Source of the DNA: Siphonodentalium dalli | Lineage: Eukaryota > Mollusca > Scaphopoda > Gadilida > Siphonodentaliidae | Length of the DNA: 64,000 nucleotides | NCBI GenBank assembly: GCA_032622095.1 | Contig: CP136061.1 | Coordinates: 257,146,077-257,210,076 of the forward strand | Reading direction: 5' to 3' | Shown here: one piece after another, positions 24,501 through 39,500 of the stretch | Position numbering within the stretch: position 1 is the stretch's first letter | Layout of the letters: each line of letters opens with the position of its first letter | The notes under the pieces: generated by a model | The model's input: the letters and a program-made list of their open reading frames with translations, nothing else | Told to the model about the DNA's origin: nothing | The model's database searches: none | Position numbers and translations under genes: made by a program

Positions 24501-27500
24501 TTTTTGGGAGCATTAAAGTTCGTAGTGCTACCCCGAGTCAGGTAAAAGGTGTAGTTGTTTCTTAATTATTATTCGGATGGCAAAAAGTGCAAGGCGATTA
24601 ATTCTAACGGGAATTCGCGCGTTAACCATTAGCGCGCTGCGCGTTATGTGTTTCTATTGATCTCTAACCTGCTTTGTTGCATTGTTATTTGAACATCTTT
24701 CGTTTATTTTCGGGTGACATAAATTGGAATGCTATCTACTATTATACTGCACGGGGATTTGACGATTGTATAAGAACTTTAATTCGAATATGATTCGAAC
24801 ATGCATCCGATGTGTTTATATCAGTGTTTAACATGTTATTTAATATCGTTTAGTGAACTTTTTCATTTAGTTATACGCGACAAATATCGGCATGTTATAA
24901 TCTAAATGAATTGGGATTGTTACTCATTCGTGCTGTTTGTAAATATTGACTTTTCATTTGTTTGTATATATGCGGAATATATCGGAGCTATGAATAGAGA
25001 TGTTATTAAGAAAAGTTCCAACACTAACCCTTCACATTGGTTGTTTGATATACAATGTGGCCTAATTCTAAACATTATTTTTATTTATGTGTACCGATGA
25101 TATATCAGAATGCTATTGACCTTAATAGGACCATATTTCAATAAATCCCGATGGGTCCATATATTTATTAACCCCCATGGGGCGATATTTTAATTAACAA
25201 TCAAGGTACAATTTTAATTAACCATCATGGGACCATATTTTGTATTAACCCTGATTGGACGACATATTAATTAACCATCATGTGACCATATTTTATTTAA
25301 CCGTGATGTGACCATATTTTAATTTACCCTCATCGGACCATATTTCAATTAATCCTCTCTGGGTGTGACCATATTTAAATTTACCCTCATGGAACCATGT
25401 ATGTATTTTTAATTAATCCTTTATGAGAGGTCATATCAGGAGTGCATTACCTGATGCCATTCTTAGATCATCATTACGGCCTCATAGGGTGTATATTGGC
25501 AAGCACATCTGACCCTGTCGCAGGAGGTGATGGACTAAATGTGATTAAAACATACTCGGTATTTGCGTAATTTGATACTGAATGTGATTAGATACGTACT
25601 CGTACTTGAACCATGTTACGAAGATCGCAAATGTGTGCCCGGTTATTATTCCACATATTGTCATGCGCTACTCAGGTCACTATTTCAATTGAAATTAGAA
25701 AATAATATCAAATAGAATCAACTACATAGGTGTTACCTATATAAAGATTTATCACAATCACCACATTAAAGTTGGTATATTGTATATATGGCAAATAATA
25801 TGATCTTGAGGGCGTTCCCATTTCTGACTGTTGTTTTCTTGTTGTTTGAATGGATATGACTATGGTCGCATGTCACCCATCTACATTACATGCAAAGCAT
25901 GAAGCCAGTTTTTAAAGGGAGAATGTATGCAAATATCAATACATTCTCGGTAATTATAACGACCATATATCGATAATATTTAGAAAACTCTATTAATTTG
26001 AGTCGAAGTTGTCTGCTGTAAACTATCAGATAAACAGGTTATCTAAAAATCAAATATAATAGTTTAATATAAATTTACTTTGAGGAGAACGGCTCTTAAT
26101 TTAGCGGTTTTCTGGTTATCACATTTTGGGCGAATACGGAAATCTTTTATCGTTTTCACATTTTAGGGAAATTGTCACGATCTTCGTGCGCGGTTGCTGA
26201 CCTTAAACTTCTCGAATATCAGGAACAGACGTTAAAATATTACATGTATATAGATCACGTATAAATATCACACAAGTTCAGACTTCAAACCCCCATGGGG
26301 GCTTTAACCGTTTAACCCTTTACCCAACAAACCGACCAAAACCGGCCAAATAAAGCTTCAACAGCCTAAAATATCTTCGGTCTGTCTCAATAGAACCATA
26401 CAAATATGGATATCATTGGAACCGGCTCCTTGACCACACTGTGATAGTTACAGTTATGCCCTGTGCCAATGCATTCTCTTATATATGCGAGTCGACCATA
26501 GGTCGCCTCTCATATATAAGAGAATGCATTTTTTCTTACATTCTTTAACAATTTTATAATTTTTAATGTGTTAAGCCAATGCATTCTCTTATATATGCGG
26601 GGCGACCTATGGTCGACTCGCATATATAAGAGAATGCATTGGCACAGGGCCGTTCTGTTGGGTAAAGGGTTAAGGAGCTGGTCAAATGACCAATTATGCA
26701 TGGGTATTACCATGCAAATCTCCGCAGCAAAAGTTACATCATTGCAAATATTTCTGTGTGTGTGACTTTGTGCGGTAAGCAAGCAATACATACTTATCTG
26801 GCGAGTCGGCTTCGAATCTGTTCCGATAAAAAGGTTGGTTTATTTATTTTTTATTTTTATATTTATTTTTCAAAACTTTGTCAAGTGTGGTAATTCCAGA
26901 ACAAAAATTTTTGTAGCAAAAATGGGAAATTTATACCTAGCCCAGCCGCCAGATAAATGTTATATCTGTTTAATAATATAGTGGCTTTAGTTCCAAGACA
27001 TCTGCTTCATATCTTACTTTTGCTGTGGATATTTGCATGGAAATCCACATTCAAAATTAGTCATTTGATCTCACCCTTAACACTCTTGTTAATTGCTGTT
27101 CGTGCTTTCTAGAAAAAAAAAAACTTCAATGCTGAGATCAGTCACCTCGCCATGCTGGTCGGGCCACTACCATTACGTATTCCGATTGTAATTAAATCTA
27201 ACATTTTTTTTATTTATGACTTTTGCCAGTTACAATTCATTCTAATTTGATCTGGGAAAATTTCCAAATGAATACGGACAGTTGAGCTTCTTATACTAAT
27301 GCAGAATAAAATTGTAACGGACACAAGTCTTTAAAAATGTTAGATATCCTTACATTAGGTATATGTGATGGCAGTGTAGAGAGGTGACACACAGGGTTCG
27401 CGCTGCCACTTGCCAAATTTTGCCAATGGCAAAAATAATTCACATTTGGAAAAAAATATTTTCATTTGGCAAAAGTTTTGGCAAGTCACTTATTAATTCC

Positions 27501-30500
27501 TCAATAAAGTTGAAAAATATCGGTCAACCAATACCATTATTTTTAGGAGACTACAATAGAATTAAATTAGTGGTGTTTTACATGGTTTCGTAAAAGTTAA
27601 CACCTCCATTAAGGTTAGTCTGATAGCATTAATATCGATTGTGTGGAAGGATTATCCGTATTTAGTGTGATGGTGGTGTTTGCATAGCTAATCATCTTGT
27701 GGTGTGCCTTTCTGATGAAGCAACCCTTCTACCATTTTATTATTCGGTGATTTGTTTATTGTTGTATGATAAACCATACTAGAGATGCGAGTATAATTAT
27801 TAACGAACTGCTTTCCTGTCGATATCAAACGTCGATCAAACCGCGAGTGTCGAAACATAACATCCAATCAATGTTGCAGAAAATGATACTCTCGGGGATA
27901 ACATTTGGCAAATTCAAAAATAATTTGGCAAAAAATATTTTCATTTGGCAAATAATTTGGCAAAAGTAAAGTTCGTTCCAGCGCGGACCCTGGTGACACA
28001 ACTCGGCCTATTAGTTTGAGGTCAGATATTAAAAATAATTCGCAAAGTCACGATTATAGTTCATTTTATCATTTTCTGCAATCGTGTACCCCTCAATGTA
28101 TATGAAAATGATCACAGATATTTACCACCATGGCAACATATATGCACCTGATATTACGAGATTGGTTGGTCGTATTTTAGTTGAGTTGTCAACCTTTTTA
28201 CGTGGAAATTTTGAGGATCGAAAGAGCCATCTCCTTTTATTATGGGTAGATGTTTGTAGCCCATGTGCACTGAGGGGCAGCCTTAGGGTACGTTCATATG
28301 TTGGCATGTTTGCATGATATGTTTTTGCGGACATTTCGTCGTAGAAAACCACATGCATATATGGTGCCAGAATATGAACGGAAACATGGATATAAAATGC
28401 ATCTTTACCAAACCGAAAGACATAGGAAGTAACATTTATATAGTCCCACGTGTAACAGCGCTACTTTAATTTGCCTTCAAATACCTGCATGATTTATTCT
28501 TGCGAGATAATTGCATGATATTTACAGGCACATTCCGGTAGCATCGTTACTAGTGGAACGACAGAGATTTTAGTTCGCACGTAGTTAGCTGTGGCACATA
28601 TGTACTTTATATGCCTGTTTCCGTTCATATTATGGCACCATATCGTTGTCTACGACAAAATTCCTGCATACCATACCGTGCAAACTTGCCAGTGTATGAA
28701 CGTACCCTTATTCGTATTAGCACAATCAGATCTCTAGTTGTATTATTAAAATACGTGTAAATGCTGGCTTGATTTGGGACGGTCAGACCTGTAGATGTAT
28801 TATTAACATACCGTGTAAATGCTGGCTCGATTTGGGACGGTCAGACCTGTAGATGTATTATTAACATACCGTGTAAATGCTGGCTCGATTTGGGACGGTC
28901 AGACCTGTAGATGTATTATTAACATACCGTGTAAATGCTGGCTTGATTTGGGACGGTCAGACCTGTAGATGTATTATTAACATACCGTGTAAATGCTGGC
29001 TCGATTTGGGACGGTCAGACCTGTAGATGTATTATTAACATACCGTGTAAATGCTGGCTCGATTTGGGACGGTCAGACCTGTAGATGTATTATTAACATA
29101 CCGTGTAAATGCTGGCTCGATTTGGGACGGTCAGACCTGTAGATGTATTATTAACATACCGTGTAAATGCTGGCTCGATTTGGGACGGTCAGACCTGTAG
29201 ATGTATTATTAACATACCGTGTAAATGCTGGCTCGATTTGGGACGGTCAGACCTGTAGATGTATTATTAACATACCGTGTAAATGCTGGCTCGATTTGGG
29301 ACGGTCAGACCTGTAGATGTATTATTAACATACCGTGTAAATGCTGGCTCGATTTGGGACGGTCAGACCTGTAGATGTATTATTAACATACCGTGTAAAT
29401 GCTGGCTCGATTTGGGACGGTCAGACCTGTAGATGTATTATTAACATACCGTGTAAATGCTGGCTCGATTTGGGACGGTCAGACCTGTAGATGTATTATT
29501 AACATACCGTGTAAATGCTGGCTCGATTTGGGACGGTCAGACCTGTAGATGTATTATTAACATACCGTGTAAATGCTGGATATCTTCCTGAACTTTGTAC
29601 CTTCCGGAACAAAGGATTTATTCTCAATGCCGAGAACAATTCTGAAATCTCTCGCCGTCCGCCTGAAAATACACACGTGACTTTAGTCGTTTGGAGACAA
29701 GGCGTGGGTTGGAATTGCATGGGGGAGGGTGACATAACCACACCAAACCTTATTTTTTTTTCAAATGCTGGACGTTTTATTCCACAAATTTCTGAAGAAA
29801 GGGGAATTGAAACTTAATGGCTGGGTCGTAGGTACATATTGTTCGTATATATTTTAATTTATCAAATTGTCCAACTATAAATATTTATATGGTGACAAAA
29901 ATACATATAATTCAACAATGTTGAAATGTCAACCCTTTCTATACTAAATGGATTCTCCCACTCAGATATAAAAGTGTATGTTGGAATGGTCTATTATTCA
30001 TTGGAGGGGTGTTCCGGTAATAACAGCAGACGACAGATACAATAAAAGTGCAGAAGGATCCATATTTATTGAGGAAAATGCTTAGATAAATAATTTCAAT
30101 AAACAACCTATTGTTGAACTTATTATCTGAACATTTCCAATGCGATAACTACTCATCAATAATGCTTTAGTATAGAAAGGGTTAAACTTAATATTTGAAC
30201 ATTTCCTATGCGATAACTACTCATCAATAATGCTTTAGTATAGAAAGGTTTAAACTTGTAATATGAACATTTCATATGGGATAACTACTCATCAATGAGT
30301 ATTTCGTATCCAAAGGTTTAAACTTATTATCTGAACATTTCATATGGAATGACTACTCAACAATGACGCTTTAGTATAGAAAGGGTTAAACTTGTAATAT
30401 GAACATTTCATATGGTATAACTACTCATCAATAATGCTTTAGTATAGAAAGGGTTAAACTTAATAATTGAACATTTCCTATGCGATAACTACTCATCAAT

Positions 30501-33500
30501 GATGCTTTAGTATAGAAAGGGTTAAACTTGTAATATGAATATTTCATATGGTATAACTACTCATCAATAATGCTTTAGTATAGAAAGGGTTAAACTTAAT
30601 ATTTGAACATTTCCTATGCGATAACTACTCATCAATAATGCTTTAGTATAGAAAGGTTTAAACTTATTATCTGAACATTTCATATGGAATGACTACTCAA
30701 CAATGAGGCTTTAGTTTAGAAAGAGTTCAAATTATTATCTAAACATTTCCTATAGGATAACTACTCAACAATGATGTTTTAGCATAGAAGGGGTTAACCT
30801 TATTATTAACATTTCCCATGGAATAACTACTCATCAATGATGCATTATTATAGAAATTGTTAAACTTATCATCTGAACATTTCCTATGTGATAACTACTC
30901 ATCAGTGATGCTTTTGTATAGAAAGGGTTAAACTTATTAACTGAACATTTCCTATGGTATAACTACTGATCAATGGTGCGTCAGAATAGAAAGGGTTAAA
31001 CCTATTGTCTGAACATTTCCTATGGGATAACTACTCATCAAAGACGCGCTTTGGTATAGAAATAATTAAACTTATTATCTGAACATTTACTATGGATAAT
31101 TACTATCAATGATGCATTAGTATAGAAAGGGTTAAACCTATTGTCTGAACATTTCCTATGGGATAACTACTCATCAAAGACACGCTTTGGTATAGAACGA
31201 ATTAAACTTATTATGTGAACATTTACTATGGATAACTACTCATCAATGATGCATTAGTATAGAAAGGGTTAAACTTATTATGTGAACATTTCCCATGGGA
31301 TAACTATTCATCAATGATGTTTTAGTATAGAAAGGGTTAAGCTTATTATCTGAACATTTCCTATGTGATAACTACTCATCAATGATGCTTTAGTATAGAA
31401 AGGGTTAAACCTATTGTCTGAACATTGCCTATGGGATAACTACTCATCAAAGACGCGCTTTGGTATAGAAATAATTAAACTTATTATCTGAACATTTACT
31501 ATGGATAATTACTATCAATGATGCTTTAGTATAGAAAGGGTTAAACCTATTGTCTGAACATTTCCTATGGGATAACTACTCATCAAAGACGCGCTTTGGT
31601 ATAGAAATAATTAAACTTATTATCTGAACATTTACTATGGATAATTACTATCAATGATGCATTAGTATAGAAAGGGTTAAACCTATTGTCTGAACATTTC
31701 CTATGTGATAACTACTCATCAATGATGCTTTAGAATAGAAAGGGTTAAACTTATTATCTGAACATTTTATCTGTGATAACTACTCATCAATGGTGCGTTA
31801 GTATAGAAAGGGCTAACTTATTATCTGAACATTTCCTATGGGACAACTACTCATCAATGCTGCTTTAGGATAGAAAGGATTAAACTTATTATGATGCGTT
31901 ATTATAGAAAGGATTAAACTTATTATCTGAACATTTCATATGTGATAACTACTCATCAATGGTGCGTTATTATAGAAAGGGTTAAACGTAATATCTGAAC
32001 ATTTACTATGTGATAACTACTCATCAATGATGCTTTAGTATAGAAAGGATTAAACTTATTATCTGAACATTTCATATGTGATAACTACTCATCAATGGTG
32101 CGTTAGTATAGAAAGGGCTAACTTATTATCTGAACATTTCCTATGGGATAACTACTCATCAATGCTGCTTTAGGATAGAACGGATTAAACTTATTATCTG
32201 AACATTTCCTAATAGATAACTACTCATCAATGGTGCGTTAGTATAGAAAGGATTAAACTTATTATCTGAACATTTCCTAATAGATAACTACTCATCAATG
32301 GTGCGTTAGTATAGAAAGGATTAAACTTATTATCTGAACATTTTCTATGGGATAACTATTCATCAATGATGCTTTAGTATAGAAAGGGTTAAACTTATTA
32401 TCTGAACATTTCCTATGGGATAACTATTCATCAATGATGCTTTAGTATAGACAGGGTTAAACTTATTATCTGAACAGTTCCTATGGGATAACTATTCATC
32501 AATGATGCTTTAGTATAGAAAGGGTTAAACTTATTATCTGAACATTTCCTATGGGATAACTATTCATCAATGATGCTTTAGTATAGAATGGGTTAAACTT
32601 AGTATCTGAACATTTCCTAATAGATAACTACTCACCAATGGTGCGTTAGTATAGAAAGGATTAAACTTATTATCTGAACATTTCCTATGGGATAACTATT
32701 CATCAATGATGCTTTAGTATAGAAAGGGTTAAACTTATTATCTGAACATTTCCTATGGGATAACTATTCATCAATGGTGCGTTAGTATAGAAAGGATTAA
32801 ACTTATTATCTGAACATTTCCTAATAGATAACTACTCATCAATGGTGCGTTAGCATAAAAATGATTAAACTTATTATCTGAACATTTCCTATGGGATAAC
32901 TGCTAATCAATGATGCTTTAGTATAGAAATGGTTAACCTTATTATCTGAACATTTCCTATGTGATAACTATTCATCAATGGTGCGTTAGTATAGAAAGGG
33001 TTAAACTTATTATCTGAACATTTCCTGTGTGATAACTACTCATCACTGATGCTTTAGTATAGAAAGGATTAAACTTATTATCTGAACATTTCCTAATAGA
33101 TAACTACTCATCAATGGTGCGTTAGTATAGAAAGGGTTAAACTTATTATCTGAACATTTCCTATGGGATAACTATTCATCAATGATGCTTTAGTATAGAA
33201 AGGGTTAATCTTATTATCTGAACATTTCCTAATAGATAACTACTCATCAATGATGCTTTAGTATAGAAAGGGTTAAACTTATTATCTGAACATTTCCTAT
33301 GGGATAACTACTCATCAATGATGCTTTAGTATAGAACGGGTTAAACTTATTATCTGAACATTTCCTATGGAAGATAAATACTTATCAATGATGCTTTAGT
33401 ATAGAAAGGGTTAAACTTGTAATATGAACATTTCATATGGTATAACTACTCATCAATAATGCTTTAGTATAGAAAGGGTTAAACTTAATATTTGAACATT

Positions 33501-36500
33501 TCCTATGCGATAACTATTCATTAATAATGCTTTAGTATAGAAAGGTTTAAACTTGTAATATGAACAGTTCATATGGGATAACTACTCATCAATGATGTTT
33601 TAGTATAGAAAGGGTTAAACTTATTATCTGAACATTTCCTAAGAGATCAACTACTCATCAATGGTGCCTTAGTATAGATAGGGTTAAACGTATGGTCTGA
33701 ACATTTCCTAAGAGATAACTACTCATCAATGATGCTTTAGTACAGATAGGGTTAAACTTATTATCTGAACATTTACTATGGGATAACTACTCATCAATGA
33801 TGCTTTAGTATAGATAGGGTTAAACTTATTATCTGAACATTTCCTAATAGATAACTACTCATCAATGGTGCGTTAGTATAGAAAGGGTTAAACTTATTAT
33901 CTGATCATTTTCCTATGGGATAACTATTCATCAATGATGCTTTAGTATAGAAAGGGTTAAACTTATTATGTGAACATTTCCTAATAGATAACTACTCATC
34001 AATGATGCTTTAGTATAGAAACGGTTAAACTTATTATCTGAACATTTCCTATGGGATAACTACTCATCAATGATGCTTTAGTATAGAAAGGGTTAAACTT
34101 ATTATCTGAACATTTCCTGTGGGATAACTATTCATCAATGATGCTTTAGTGTAGAAAGGGTTAAACTTATTATCTGAACATTTCCTAATAGATAACTACT
34201 CATCAATGGTGCGTCAGTATAGAAAGGATTAAACTTATTATCTGAACATTTCCTATATGCTAACTATACCCATAAATTATGTGTTAGTATAGAAAGGATT
34301 AAACTTATTATCTGAACATTTTCTATGGAATGACTCCTCAGCAATGATGCTTTAGTATAGAAAGGGTTAACATTATTATCTGAACATTTCCTATGGAATA
34401 ACTACTCATCAATGATGATTTGGTATAGAAAGGGTTAAACTTGTTATCTGAACATTTACTATATGCTAACTATACCCATAAATTATGTGTTAGTATAGAA
34501 AGGATTAAACTTATTATCTGAACATTTTCTATGGAATGACTCCTCAGCAATGATGATTTGGTATAGAAAGGGTTAAACTTATTATCTGAACATTTCCTAA
34601 GGGATAACTTCTCAACAATGAGGCTTTAATATAGAAAGGGTTAAACTTATTATCTGAACATTTCCTAAGGGAACTACTCACAGGGGGTTCGCGCTGCCAC
34701 TTGCCAAATTTGCCAATGGGAAAAACAATTCACATTTGGCAAAAAATATTTTCATTTGGCAAATGTTTTGGCAAGTCACTTTTGATTCCTCAAGAAAGTT
34801 TATTAATATTTGTCAATCAATACCATTCATTTCAGGAAACTCTTTCATTATTAATGGTATTAGTGGTGATTTACATATTTTTACGGTTATAAAAAGTTAT
34901 CACCTCTATCAAGATGCAATTAATCTGATATCATTAGTACCGACGGGTGATGGGATTGCAAGTATGTATGGTTGTGGTGTTTACATAGCTAGTCCTCTTT
35001 GTTTCGACGTGCCTGTCTGATGACGAAACTCTTTTACAATTGCATTGTTATGTTGTTGGTTTGGTTGGATAGTCGAAATAGTCAAAATAAAAGAAAAATT
35101 GTTGTAGAAACTGATATAATTTAGCAACTCATAACAGCATTTGGCAAAAATTACTTTCATTTGGCAAAATATTTGGCAAAAGTACTCATCAGTGATGCTT
35201 TATTATAGAAAGGGTTATACTTATCATCTGGACATTTGCTATGGAATAACTACTCATCAATGATGGTTTAGTATAGGAAGGTTAAACTTATTATCTGAAC
35301 ATTTCATATGGGATAAAAATACTCATCAATTGTGCTTTAGTTATAGAAATGGTTAAACTTATTGTCTGAACATTTCCTATGGGATTACTACTTATCAATG
35401 ACGATTTAGTATAGAAAGGGTTAAACTTATTACTAAACATTTCCTAAGTGATAACTACTCAACAATGATGAATTAGTATAGAAAGGGTTAAGCTTATTAT
35501 CTGAACATTTATATGGACTAACAACTCATCAATGATGCTTTAGTATAGAGAGGTTTCAACTTATTATCTGAACATTTCATATGGGATAAAAATACTCATC
35601 AACTGTGCTTTAGTTATAGAAAGGGTTATACTTATTGTTTGAACATTTCCTATGGGATTACTACTTATCAATGACGATTTATTATAGAAAGGGTTAAACT
35701 TATTACTAAACATTTCCTAAGTGATAACTACTTAACGATGATGATTTAGTATAGAAAGGGTTAAGCTTATTATCTGAACATTTCTATGAAATAACTACTC
35801 ATCAATGATGCTTTAGTATAGAAAGGGTTAAGCTTATTATCTGAACATTTCCTATGTAATATCTACTCATCAATGGTGCTTTAGTGCATAAAGGGTTATG
35901 ACGGACTTATGTATAGCAAATCAGCAATGCATTTCGCCATCTACATAGAATGTCTGGTTCCTATGAACAGAGAACTTGATTCTTTGAAATGTCTGTTTTG
36001 TTTTATTGGCCATACCACGCCGTTGTCAGTTTTATGCGCGGGAAAATCCACACAGAGCTATGAGTGCTAGTAACATCTGCATATAGATACCATCGAACCC
36101 CTGAAGGCAACAGACAAACGTCCCCAAATACCACTCGATTCTTACGACGTTATTTATTATCACTGGAACTGTTTAAAGATGAATTATCCGAATTAATGCT
36201 CCCAAATTACCATTTCTTTGGCTTCGGGACAATATTTGGTTTGAGTCGAGGAACCCACCCATCAAAGCTCAGTGAACCGATTTTGTAATTTGTTATTTCA
36301 CTAAATGTGTACTTATTGGTGGCCTGGAAAAAATCGCCAAGGCAACGGTCTCGGATCAATTGCGGACGAAGTTGGATAACACTACAATCAAGTGGATTTG
36401 GTGTTAGATATATTGACAATCCGGCCATATTTCGTTTAACAAAATGTTGATAAATGACACGTTTTGGGCAATTTTATATTATAGTCGAATGTGGTTAGCC

Positions 36501-39500
36501 TTATTTTGAGGTAATTTATCGATTTTTATAACTGAAAGGGCATTTCAAAAAATATTGGTGTTTGAATCTGATGATATGGGGTCCATCGAATAGGATTGAG
36601 CACCTTCAAATAGTTAGGCCCCGCATGGCATAACAAGATCATCTCTCCGTCTGTTGGCGCTGTCATTGTTAAAGGTACTCAATCCGATCAGACGCTCCTA
36701 AATTACTATTTCTTTGGCTTCGGGGGTAAACAATATTTGATTCGAGTCGAGGAAACCACCCATCAAAGCGCAGAGTGATCAGATGTTGATTTCTGAAGTT
36801 TGTTATTTCTATAGTTGTGTGATAATATGTGACCCAGAAACACGTGGTCAAACTGAGGGTCTGGGAAAAAATAGCGGATGAAGATGGATAACTCTAAAAT
36901 TAAGTGGTAATACGGTCAAATTTCGTGATAATTTAGTGTTGGGAAATTTGATACCATAGTTGACAGTGGTTAGCATTATTTTGTTGCAATAAATCGATTT
37001 TGATAATTACAGAGTATTTTGAATAAATGTTGCTGTCGTTGTATCTTGATGGTATGGGGACCGTCTGATCGGATTGAATACCTTTAACAAAATGTTATAC
37101 GCTACCACGGGAAATATGTTATAAAATGTTATACGCTACCACGGGAAATATGTTATAAAATGTTATACGCTACCGTGGGAAACCTGTTATAAAATGTTAT
37201 ACGCTACCGTGGGAAACCTGTTATAAAATGTTATACGCTGCCACGGGAAACCTGTTATAAAATGTTATACGCTACCGTGGGAAACCTGTTATAAAATGTT
37301 ATACGCTACCGTGGGAAACCTGTTATAAAATGTTATACGCTACCGTGGGAAACCTGTTATAAAATGTTATACGCTACCGTGGGAAACCTGTTATAAAATG
37401 TTATACGCTACCGTGGGAAACCTGTTATAAAATGTTATACGCTACAGTGGGAAACCTGTTATAAAATGTTATACGCTACAGTGGGAAACCTGTTATAAAA
37501 TGTTATACGCTACCGTGGGAAACCTGTTATAAAATGTTATACGCTACCGTGGGAAACCTGTTATAAAATGTTATACGCTACCGTGGGAAATCTGTTATAA
37601 AATGTTATACGCTACAGTGGGAAACCTGTTATAAAATGTTATACGCTACAGTGGGAAACCTGTTATAAAATGTTATACGCTACCACGGGAAACCTGTTAT
37701 AAAATGTTATACGCTACAGTGGGAAACCTGTTATAAAATGTTATACGCTACCACGGGAAACCTGTTATAAAATGTTATACGCTACCGTGGGAAACATGTT
37801 ATAAAATGTTATACGCTACCGTGGGAAACCTGTTATAAAATGTTACACGCTACCACGGGAAACCTGTTATAAAATGTTATACGCTACCACGGGAAATCTG
37901 TTATAAAATGTTATACGCTACCACGGGAAATATGTTATAAAATGTTATACGCTACCACGGGAAATCTGTTATAAAATGTTATACGCTACCACGGGAAATC
38001 TGTTATAAAATGTTATACGCTACCACGGGAAATCTGTTATAAAATGTTATACGCTACCACGGGAAATCTGTTATAAAATGTTATACGCTACCGTGGGAAA
38101 CCTGTTATAAAATGTTATACGCTACAGTGGGAAACCTGTTATAAAATGTTATACGCTACCACGGGAAATATGTTATAAAATGTTATACGCTACCGGTGGG
38201 AAACCTGTTATAAAATGTTATACGCTACCGTGGGAAACCTGTTATAAAATGTTATACGCTACCGTGGGAAACCTGTTATAAAATGTTATACGCTACCACG
38301 GGAAACCTGTTATAAAATGTTATACGCTACCGTGGGAAACCTGTTATAATATGTTATACGCTACAGTGGGAAACCTGTTATAAAATGTTATACGCTACCA
38401 CGGGAAATATGTTATAAAATGTTATACGCTACCACGGGAAATATGTTATAAAATGTTATACGCTACCACGGTAAATCTGTTATAAAATGTTATACGCTAC
38501 CACGGGAAATCTGTTATAAAATGTTATACGCTACCGTGGGAAACCTGTTATAAAATGTTATACGCTACCACGGGAAATATGTTATAAAATGTTATACGCT
38601 ACCACGGGAAATATGTTATAAAATGTTATACGCTACCACGGGAAATATGTTATAAAATGTTATACGCTACCGTGGGAAACCTGTTATAAAATGTTATACG
38701 CTACCGTGGGAAACCTGTTATAAAATGTTATACGCTACCGTGGGAAACCTGTTATAAAATGTTATACGCTACCACGGGAAACCTGTTATAAAATGTTATA
38801 CGCTACCGTGGGAAACCTGTTATAAAATGTTATACGCTACCACGGGAAACCTGTTATAAAATGTTATACGCTACCGTGGGAAATCTGTTATAAAATGTTA
38901 TACGCTACCGTGGGAAACCTGTTATAAAATGTTATACGCTACCACGGGAAACCTGTTATAAAATGTTATACGCTACCGTGGGAAATCTGTTATAAAATGT
39001 TATACGCTACCACGGGAAATCTGTTAGCGCTAACAAGATCTGATCTCTCTCACTGTCTCGATTGAGATCATCTCTCCGTCTGCCGGTACCGCTAACACTG
39101 TTAACAAAATACTTATATATTGTTTAGCATTTTTATAATCTTTTGTTACATTCCTTACAAAAAAATTGTCATTTTTTTATAATTTGTTATTACATTCTAT
39201 ACCAATTTTTATCATTTTTTCTGTTATTTTTTAACAATTTTATCATCTTTTCTTACATTCTTTATAATTTTTTATAATTTCTTCTTACATTCTTTAACAA
39301 TTTATATTATTTTTTATCATTATTTCTTACATTCTTTAACAATTTTGTATCAGTTTTTTCTTACATTTGTTAACAATTATAAAAAACTAATATATAATTT
39401 GATAGACCAATGCATTCTCTTATATATGCGAGGCGACCTATGGTCGACTCGCATATATAAGAGAATGCATTGGCACAGGGTTTTCGCAATTAGTCAAAAA

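Noticed and set aside
28738-29578. Regular repeats that could suggest a CRISPR array
   Set aside because: Units are contiguous 58-bp copies without unique spacers, in a eukaryotic intron.
29515-29817. 100-codon plus frame after the 58-bp array
   Set aside because: Its start is inside the tandem repeat and no family could be recognised; likely chance.
30110-35897. Repeat-spacer pattern in the 68-bp array
   Set aside because: The whole 68-bp unit is repeated; variable positions are point variants, not spacers.
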